DNA of 64,000 nt from JBBROS01 sp965213845 (GTDB lineage: Bacteria; Pseudomonadota; Alphaproteobacteria; Acetobacterales; Acetobacteraceae). Within the stretch, counting starts at the first letter, position 1. Every line of letters begins with the position of its first letter. The position numbers and the translations under genes are program-made. The notes beneath the pieces are model-generated. The model was not told the origin of the DNA. It saw only the letters and a list, made by a program, of their open reading frames with translations, and did no database searches. This document shows positions 58,464 to 64,000 of this stretch, one piece after another. The stretch lies in NCBI GenBank assembly GCA_965213845.1, contig CBDCAI010000004.1, positions 1,426,001 through 1,490,000 on the forward strand, in the 5' to 3' direction.

Positions 58464-59086
58464 GCGCGGGCCAGCGCGTAGGTGCGGAACCGGTCCCGTG
58501 CCGCGTCCAGCTCCGCGGCGTCGAGCAGGCGGGGGGTGCCGGCGGCGCGGGCGAGCAGATACTGCCGGCACAGGCGTTCGAGCTGGAAGGCGTGCTGCAT
58601 GGCTTTCTCCAGGCTGGGTCCGGCGGTGATCATGCCGTGGTTGCCGAGCAGGCAGGCGGTGCGGCCCGCCATGGCGGCGACGGCGGCGGCCGCCAGCTCG
58701 GGCGTGCCGAAGGTGACGTAGGGCGCGCAACGGACATCGGGGCCACCGAACGACAGGACCTCGTAGTGGAAGGGGGGCAGGGCCTGGTTGAGGCAGGCCA
58801 GCGCGGTGCAGGCGTCGGCGTGGGCGTGGACGATGGCCTGCAGCTCCGGCCGGGCGCGATACAGGGCGGCGTGCAGGGCCCATTCGCTGCTGGCGCCGGG
58901 GGCCGCGACGTCGAGGCCGGTGGGCACGACGGACTCCGGCGTGATCCGGTCGGGGGTGGTGCCAGTGGGTGAGACGAGCATGCCCTGCGGCGTCCGGACG
59001 CTGACGTTGCCGCCGCTGCCCGCGACCAGCCCGGCCCGGCCGAGCGCCCGATAGGCCTCGACCAGGTCGGACGCGGCGTGCGGCAC
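58460..59086 (-). CDS. Class II aldolase/adducin family protein
   Basis: 208 residues from GTG 59086, one base after the msrA stop. Zn-binding residues: His pair in AIVHAHADACTALACL and a later His in LLGNHGMITAGPSLE; the phosphate/substrate loop is VAGSGGNVSVRTPQG and SPTGTTPDRI. The family includes fuculose-phosphate and ribulose-phosphate aldolases/epimerases; the short length favours an aldolase. Substrate not assignable. Confidence 0.9.
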   Translation of the reverse strand: MPHAASDLVEAYRALGRAGLVAGSGGNVSVRTPQGMLVSPTGTTPDRITPESVVPTGLDVAAPGASSEWALHAALYRARPELQAIVHAHADACTALACLNQALPPFHYEVLSFGGPDVRCAPYVTFGTPELAAAAVAAMAGRTACLLGNHGMITAGPSLEKAMQHAFQLERLCRQYLLARAAGTPRLLDAAELDAARDRFRTYALARA

Positions 59087-59087
59087 C

Positions 59088-59642
59088 TCAGGCGGCTTGG
59101 GCGGATTTCAGGCGGTCGCTGAACGTCTTGCGGAGTTTGGCGACCTTGGGGGTGATGACCGCGCGGCAGTAGCCGGACCAGGGGTTGCGGGCGAAGTAGT
59201 CCTGGTGTTCGTCCTCGGCGCGCCAGAACTCCCGCAGGGGCTCGACCTCGGTGACGATCTTGCGGGGCCAGATGCCGCTGGCGTCGATCTCGGCCATCAC
59301 CGCGTGGGCGACGGTGGCCTGGGCCTCCGAGTGGGTCAGGATGATGCTGCGGTATTGCGGCCCGACGTCGGCGCCCTGCTGGTTGGGCGTCGTCGGGTCG
59401 TGCAGGGTGAAGAAGACGCGCAGGATGTCGGCGAAGTCGATCTCGGCCGGATCGAACTCCAGCTGCACGACCTCGGCATGGCCGGTGCGTTTGCCGCAGA
59501 CCGCGTCGTAGGTCGGGTTGGCGACATGGCCGCCGGCGTAGCCCGACGTGGATGACCGGACGCCGCGCAGGGCGAGGAAGACCGGCTCGAGGCACCAGAA
59601 GCACCCGCCGCCCAGCGTTGCCTGCTCGAGAGTGGTCGCCAT
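59088..59642 (-). CDS. msrA: Peptide-methionine (S)-S-oxide reductase
   Basis: 184 residues; GGAG eight bases before ATG 59642. Catalytic motif GGGCFWCLEPVF (Cys near 15), YAGGHVANPTYDAVCGKRTGHAEVV, and QYRSIILTHSE. Reduces methionine-S-sulfoxide, repairing oxidised protein. The usual resolving Cys near the C-terminus is represented by SGYCRAVI. First gene of the three-gene run. Confidence 0.96.
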   Translation of the reverse strand: MATTLEQATLGGGCFWCLEPVFLALRGVRSSTSGYAGGHVANPTYDAVCGKRTGHAEVVQLEFDPAEIDFADILRVFFTLHDPTTPNQQGADVGPQYRSIILTHSEAQATVAHAVMAEIDASGIWPRKIVTEVEPLREFWRAEDEHQDYFARNPWSGYCRAVITPKVAKLRKTFSDRLKSAQAA

Positions 59643-59741
59643 TCTGTTTCTCCGCGTCGTGATCGCCGCATCATGTGGCCCAGGCCGGGCAGAAATCAAA
59701 CGTCCGGATGGCCGTACGGCACTTCGCGAACGGCCGCCTGG

Positions 59742-60233
59742 CTACGGCACGACGCGCGACACGGCCCGCATCAGCGCATTCCAGTCGAAGGGCTTGGCCA
59801 TGAAGGCCTGGGTGCCGGCCGGCTGCGGGCGGCCGCTGACCAGGAGCACTGGCAGGAACGGCCAGCGTGCCTTGGTCTGCTGCGCCAGCGACAGCCCGTC
59901 CATGCGGGGCATGTTGATATCGGTGATCAGCAGGTCCACGAGGCCCTTGTTGACCAGGTGGTCGAGGGCGGCGATCCCGTCCGATGCCTCGTGGACCGTA
60001 TGCCCGGCATCGGCCAGCATCCACATCGTCGCCTCACGCACCAGGGGGTCGTCATCGACGACCAGGATGGACAGGGCAGGGCCCGCGGCTGCCGGCAGGG
60101 TTGGATCGGTCGACAGTTTCGAAATCCAGTTCAGTTCTTGCGTGCTTAACTGCCGCCTCGGCCATTTGTTGCTCCGGGTCCCGGTCCCATGCGGACAGTT
60201 CGGCGTGATCGGCGGGCCGGGTGGGGCGCGCAT
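59742..60233 (-). CDS. Single-domain response regulator (receiver only)
   Basis: Up to 163 residues if started at ATG 60233. The receiver domain spans about 50-163: ILVVDDDPLVREATMWML (acidic pair), phosphoacceptor Asp in LLITDINMPRMDGLSL, Ser in VLLVSGRP and Lys in AFMAKPFDWNAL. There is no output domain. The ~45 residues before the domain look unconserved, no ribosome site precedes the ATG, and no other ATG/GTG/TTG lies closer, so the start is unsure. No histidine kinase is adjacent. Divergent from the ABC ATPase gene. Confidence 0.8.
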   Translation of the reverse strand: MRAPPGPPITPNCPHGTGTRSNKWPRRQLSTQELNWISKLSTDPTLPAAAGPALSILVVDDDPLVREATMWMLADAGHTVHEASDGIAALDHLVNKGLVDLLITDINMPRMDGLSLAQQTKARWPFLPVLLVSGRPQPAGTQAFMAKPFDWNALMRAVSRVVP

Positions 60234-60315
60234 GGCTTGTAGCCAAGCCGCGCCGGGCCCGTTATGGTCCGGCACAAGGCCATCCAAGGCCAGCCAACCC
60301 CGGGAACGATCCACC

Positions 60316-61377
60316 ATGGCGACCGTCTCCATCCGCGATGTCCGCAAATCGTTCGGCTCGACCCAGGTGCTGCATGGCGTCAGCATCGAGATCGCCGACG
60401 GGGAGTTCACCGTCCTGGTGGGGCCTTCGGGTTGCGGCAAGAGCACGCTGCTGCGGATGCTCGCCGGGCTGGAGGAGATCGACCAGGGCGAGATCGCGAT
60501 CGGCAGCCGGGTGGTGAACAAGGTGCCGCCCAAGCAGCGCGACATCGCGATGGTGTTCCAGAACTACGCGCTCTATCCGCACATGACGGTGCGGGACAAC
60601 ATGGCGTTCAGCCTGAAGCTGGCGCGCGCGCCACAGGCGGCGATGGACGAGCGGGTGAACCGGGCGGCTTCGATCCTGGGGCTGGCGGGTCTGCTGGACC
60701 GGTATCCGCGGCAGCTGAGCGGCGGGCAGCGGCAGCGTGTGGCGATGGGGCGCGCGATCGTGCGGGACCCGCAGGTGTTCCTGTTCGACGAGCCGCTGAG
60801 CAACCTGGACGCCAAGCTGCGCGTGCAGACGCGGGCCGAGCTGAAGGACCTGCACCAGCGGCTGCGGACGACGACGATCTATGTCACGCACGACCAGATC
60901 GAGGCGATGACGATGGCCGACAAGATCGTGGTGATGAACGGGGGGCGGGTCGAGCAGATCGGCACGCCGCTGGCGCTGTACGATCATCCGGCGAACCAGT
61001 TCGTGGCCGGGTTCATCGGCAGCCCGTCGATGAACTTCATCCCGGGCACCGTCGAGGCGGCCGGGTTCCGGGCGGAGGGGGGCTCGCTGTGGCCGCTGCC
61101 GCCCTCGGGGGCCAACCAGAACGGCCGGCCCGTGGTGTACGGCGTGCGGCCGGAGCACCTGCAGCTGTCGCCCGGCGGCGGCGTGCCGCTGATGGTGCAG
61201 GTGGTCGAGCCCACGGGGTCGGAAACGCAGGTGCACGGGCGGCTGGGGGCCCTGGCGGTGATGGGGGCGTTCCGCGAGCGCGTGGCGGCCCAGCCGGGCG
61301 AGCCGATCGCCGTGACGACGGACGCGGCGCTGGTGCATCTGTTCGACCGCGACACGGGCGCACGCCTGGTCGCTTGA
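60316..61377 (+). CDS. Sugar-type ABC transporter ATP-binding protein (UgpC/MalK family)
   Basis: 353 residues. VRKSFGSTQVLHGVSIEIADGE, Walker A GPSGCGKST, Q-loop MVFQNYALYPHMTV, signature LSGGQRQRVAMGRAI, Walker B LFDEPLSNLDAKLR and switch His in YVTHDQIEA. The C-terminal TOBE/OB region (about 235-353, GFIGSPSMNFIPGTV, YGVRPEHLQL) is that of carbohydrate and polyol/glycerol-3-phosphate importers. Followed 44 bp later by a family-1 binding protein but by no permease genes. Confidence 0.93.
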   Translation: MATVSIRDVRKSFGSTQVLHGVSIEIADGEFTVLVGPSGCGKSTLLRMLAGLEEIDQGEIAIGSRVVNKVPPKQRDIAMVFQNYALYPHMTVRDNMAFSLKLARAPQAAMDERVNRAASILGLAGLLDRYPRQLSGGQRQRVAMGRAIVRDPQVFLFDEPLSNLDAKLRVQTRAELKDLHQRLRTTTIYVTHDQIEAMTMADKIVVMNGGRVEQIGTPLALYDHPANQFVAGFIGSPSMNFIPGTVEAAGFRAEGGSLWPLPPSGANQNGRPVVYGVRPEHLQLSPGGGVPLMVQVVEPTGSETQVHGRLGALAVMGAFRERVAAQPGEPIAVTTDAALVHLFDRDTGARLVA

Positions 61378-61421
61378 GACCGCGAAAAGACAAACAAGAA
61401 GACGATCAGGGAGACGACATC

Positions 61422-62753
61422 ATGTGGGATATCGACCGTCGCCAGCTTGGGCTGGGTGTGGGTGCCGCCGCTGCGGCCGGGCTGCTGGGCCGGGGTGCGC
61501 ATGCCGCGATCCCCGAGGCGAACGTCACCGCGCCGACGCTCGCGGTGGAGAAGGGCGCCAGCCTGCGGGTGCTGCGGCCGTCGAAGTTCGTGGACCCGGA
61601 CGAGGTGATCTTCCGCGAGAACACCAAGAAGTTCAGCGACGCCACGGGCGTGCAGGTCCGGATCGACTTCTCCGGCTGGGAAGACCTGCGGCCGCAGACG
61701 GCGGTGACGGCCAACACGGGGGCCGGGCCGGACGTGGTGGTGGGCTGGACGGACGACCCGCACCTTTATTCCGACAAGCTCGTCGACCTGACCGACATCG
61801 CCGAATACCTCGGCAAGAAGTATGGCGGCTGGTATCCGCTGGCCGAGAAGTACGGCAAGAAGTTCGGCACCGACGAGTGGATCGCCATCCCGATGGGCGC
61901 TTCGGGCGGGCCGGCCGTCTACCGCGAGAGCTGGCTGAAGGAAATCGGCTACGACAGCTTTCCCAAGACGACGGACGCGCTGCTGGACATGAGCCGCAAG
62001 CTGCAGAAGTCGGGCCACCCCTCGGGGTTCGCGCTGGGCCATGCGGTGGGTGACGCCAACGCCTTCTGCTACTGGCTGGTCTGGGCGTTCGGCGGCTCGC
62101 TGGTGGACGAGACCGGCAAGGTCACGATCAACAGCAAGGAGACGATCGAGTCGCTGAAGTATGTGCGGGAGCTGTACAAGACGTTCATCCCCGGCACGAA
62201 CTCCTGGCTCGATCCCAGCAACAACAAGGCGCTGCTGGCTGGCGAGATCGGCGCGACGCAGAACGGTGTCTCGCTGTTTTTCTCGGCCAAGAACAGCCCG
62301 GACGCGGCGCTGCAGAAGATCGCCGCCGACCTGAACCATGCGCGGATGCCGATCGGGCCGGTCGGCAAGCCCACGGAATCGGCGCTGGCGATCAACGCGA
62401 TGGTGTTCAAGCACACCAAGTACCCGAACGCGGCCAAGGCCTACCTGGCGTTCATGATGGAGGCGCCGCAGTACGACCATTGGCTGACCGGCAGCTTCGG
62501 CTATTGGGGCCAGCCGCTGCGGGCCTACGAGCAGAGCGCGGTGTGGACCAACGAGCCGAAGATCGCGGTGTACAAGGACACGATGAACGCCAGCCGCTGG
62601 CTCGCCTGGCCGGGCCCGATCAGCGACAAGTCGGGCGCCGTCGTGGCGGACTACGTGGTGGTAGACATGGTGGCTGCGGCGGCCACCGGGTCCAGCACGC
62701 CGGAGGACTCCGCCAAGGAGGCCGAGCGGCGGGCGAAGCGCTACTACCGCTGA
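61422..62753 (+). CDS. Extracellular solute-binding protein, family 1 (sugar type)
   Basis: 443 residues; AGGGAG at 61408-61413 precedes the ATG. IDRRQLGLGVGAAAAAGLLG is a twin-arginine-type leader. The mature protein has VDPDEVIFRENTKKFSDATG, PDVVVGWTDDPHLYSD, IPMGASGGPAVYRESWLKEIG and C-terminal AYLAFMMEAPQYDHWL, typical of family-1 (MalE/UgpB-like) binding proteins. It should serve the upstream ATPase; the two membrane subunits are missing from this locus and the next gene is an unrelated convergent ligase gene. Confidence 0.93.
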   Translation: MWDIDRRQLGLGVGAAAAAGLLGRGAHAAIPEANVTAPTLAVEKGASLRVLRPSKFVDPDEVIFRENTKKFSDATGVQVRIDFSGWEDLRPQTAVTANTGAGPDVVVGWTDDPHLYSDKLVDLTDIAEYLGKKYGGWYPLAEKYGKKFGTDEWIAIPMGASGGPAVYRESWLKEIGYDSFPKTTDALLDMSRKLQKSGHPSGFALGHAVGDANAFCYWLVWAFGGSLVDETGKVTINSKETIESLKYVRELYKTFIPGTNSWLDPSNNKALLAGEIGATQNGVSLFFSAKNSPDAALQKIAADLNHARMPIGPVGKPTESALAINAMVFKHTKYPNAAKAYLAFMMEAPQYDHWLTGSFGYWGQPLRAYEQSAVWTNEPKIAVYKDTMNASRWLAWPGPISDKSGAVVADYVVVDMVAAAATGSSTPEDSAKEAERRAKRYYR

Positions 62754-62790
62754 GACCCGTTTCTCCCTGGTCGGCCGCCGGGTGGGGCCG

Positions 62791-64000
62791 TCACGGCAAG
62801 GGCCGTGCGGCGTCCGTCCAGTCCTTCCAGGGGTCGGGCTTTTTCAGCAGGGCCGGGGCGGTGCGGAGGGTATAGGCTTTCGGGTCCAGCCGCGCCGTGA
62901 CCTGGGACCAGGCGATCGGGAGCGACACGGGCGCGCCGGGGCGGGCCCGGGGGGACCAGGCGGCCACGGCGGTGCTGGTGCGGTCGTTGCGGAGGTAGTC
63001 GAGGAAGATGCGGCCGGTGCGGGCCTTCTTTGCCATCACGGCGACGTAGCGCCCAGGCTCGTCCGCGGCCATCGATTCACATAGCTTTTTGGCGAAGGCC
63101 TTGGCGGCGGGCCATTCGGCCTTCTGCGTCAATGGCACGACGACGTGCAGCCCCTTGCCGCCGGTGGTCTTGGGGAAGCTGGCGAGCCCGTAAGCGGTCA
63201 GGCGGTCGCGGACCGCCCTGGCCCCCTCGATCACCCGGGCGAAATCGAGGTCGGGCGCGGGGTCGAGGTCGAAGACCAGGCGGTCCGGCCGTTCGATGTC
63301 GTCGACCGGCGCGCCCCAGGGATGGATCTCTAGCGCCGAGATCTGCGCCAGGGCGGCCAGGCCTTCTGCGGTGTCCACCATCAGATAGGGCTGCTTCTCC
63401 GCCCGCACGTTCACCTGGTGGATCAGGGCCGACTGGCCGCGCATGGCGTGGCGCTGGAAGAACTGCTGCCCGCCGATGCCGTCCGGCGTGCGGATAATCG
63501 AGATGGCGCGGCCCGCGATATACGACAGCAGGCGGGGCGCGACGGCGGCGTAGTAGGCGGCCAGGTCCTGCTTGGTGATGCCGTCATCGGGCCAGAGCAG
63601 CTTCTCCGGATGGCTCAGGCCCGGCACGCCGGGCCGCACGATGGCGGGCTTGGCCGATGCGGGAGCCGCTGCAGATTTCGGGGGGTGGGCTGCCGGCGGT
63701 TCGGGGGCCGTGACCTCGGCGGCCGGCTTGTCCTCGCGCAGGCCCTTGAAGGCGCCTTGCCGGATCTTGCCGTCCCCGGTGAAGCCCTCGTACTCGATCT
63801 CGGCGACCAGCGTGGCGGTCGTCCAGCCTTCGGCGTCTTTCGGGGTCGTGGCGAAGGGCGAGGCGTCGGCCTGCACGGCGCGGAGCTGACGGTCCAGCCG
63901 GGCGGCGGCGGCCTCGCCGATGCCGGAGCCGACGCGGCCGAGATAGACCAGCTGCCCGTCGCGGCGGGCGCCCAGCAGCAGGACCAGGCGTCCGCCCGCG
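62791..64000 (-). CDS. ligD: ATP-dependent DNA ligase D, C-terminal part (5' end beyond window)
   Basis: The frame runs from a stop at 62791 to the window end without a start, so the gene is truncated here; about 403 residues are visible. The first visible part (LVLLLGARRDGQLVYLGRVG and the IEYEGFTGDGKIRQGAFKGL block) is the end of the ligase OB domain. After a Pro/Ala linker comes the LigD polymerase/primase domain: SHPEKLLWPDDGITKQDLA, FFQRHAMRG, LVFDLDPAPDLDF with metal Asp residues, and TTGGKGLHVVVPL. LigD works with Ku in bacterial non-homologous end joining; ku is not in view. Confidence 0.93.
   Translation of the reverse strand, partial: AGGRLVLLLGARRDGQLVYLGRVGSGIGEAAAARLDRQLRAVQADASPFATTPKDAEGWTTATLVAEIEYEGFTGDGKIRQGAFKGLREDKPAAEVTAPEPPAAHPPKSAAAPASAKPAIVRPGVPGLSHPEKLLWPDDGITKQDLAAYYAAVAPRLLSYIAGRAISIIRTPDGIGGQQFFQRHAMRGQSALIHQVNVRAEKQPYLMVDTAEGLAALAQISALEIHPWGAPVDDIERPDRLVFDLDPAPDLDFARVIEGARAVRDRLTAYGLASFPKTTGGKGLHVVVPLTQKAEWPAAKAFAKKLCESMAADEPGRYVAVMAKKARTGRIFLDYLRNDRTSTAVAAWSPRARPGAPVSLPIAWSQVTARLDPKAYTLRTAPALLKKPDPWKDWTDAARPLP

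Noticed and set aside
60303..60327. GGAAC-N16-CGTC match near the ABC ATPase start
   Set aside because: The second box lies inside the coding sequence, so it cannot drive this gene from an upstream start; treated as chance.
59742..60545. Longer N-terminal start (267 residues) for the receiver protein
   Set aside because: The extra residues run antisense through the ABC ATPase gene and look random; the receiver domain needs only the last ~115 residues.

Overview
The window is one continuous stretch of very GC-rich DNA with strong third-position G/C bias. Typical alphaproteobacterial genes (rsmB-rpe-heparinase II/III run, gshB, fabI/aroC, ligD, a candidate EcfG-type promoter) and the family make-up suggest Acetobacteraceae or another Rhodospirillales-type chromosome. 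This is inferred from content; no rRNA or other decisive marker is present. Genes are dense: no gene-free stretch exceeds about 215 bases. Neighbouring genes very often overlap by 4 nt (ATGA/GTGA), so long runs are probably polycistronic.

Layout. 0-4.2 kb: 3' end of a Thr-rich octapeptide-repeat protein followed directly by a TPR/GT41 (SPINDLY/O-GlcNAc-transferase type) glycosyltransferase, probably an enzyme-substrate pair. 4.3-7.9 kb: small zinc-ribbon protein, tRNA-Thr(TGT), class-III aminotransferase, HtrA/Do protease. 7.9-13.1 kb: two paralogous family-5 solute-binding proteins without a transporter, a DUF3830 protein, gshB, a small membrane protein. 13.2-20.1 kb: orphan phosphonate-type acyltransferase plus a short PhnD-like protein, an M48 peptidase with two small membrane partners, an unrecognised protein coupled to aroC. 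20.1-24.2 kb: fabI with a repeat-expanded N-terminus, pdxH, a phosphotransferase/AAA kinase fusion and a universal stress protein. 24.2-30.8 kb: LivK-type binding protein, heparinase II/III, rpe, rsmB and a GT39/ArnT-like transferase.

30.9-46.6 kb holds the most unusual content. A 1034-residue secreted-looking beta-helix/CBM/repeat protein lies beside a 12-gene co-directional run with tightly overlapping ends: MFS transporter, SUOX-like periplasmic protein, xanthine-dehydrogenase-type large subunit, glutathione peroxidase, TIGR04282 transferase, GT-C membrane transferase, radical SAM/SPASM enzyme, GT2 transferase and a complete DppBCDF transporter lacking its own binding protein. This looks like an uncharacterised biosynthesis-and-transport locus.

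46.7-64 kb: alpha/beta hydrolase with Gly at the nucleophile position, DsbA-fold isomerase, two stress-type genes behind a candidate EcfG promoter, luciferase-like oxidoreductase, ferredoxin-NADP reductase, Pro/Tyr-rich exported protein, PEP-CTERM choice-of-anchor-A protein, aspartate dehydrogenase, a C5 cytosine methyltransferase whose recognition segment is out of frame, a maleate-isomerase-like protein, a lower-GC HTH/PIN toxin-antitoxin pair, a homoserine-acetyltransferase-like hydrolase, class II aldolase, msrA, a receiver-domain protein, a sugar-type ABC ATPase plus binding protein without permeases, and the 3' part of ligD.
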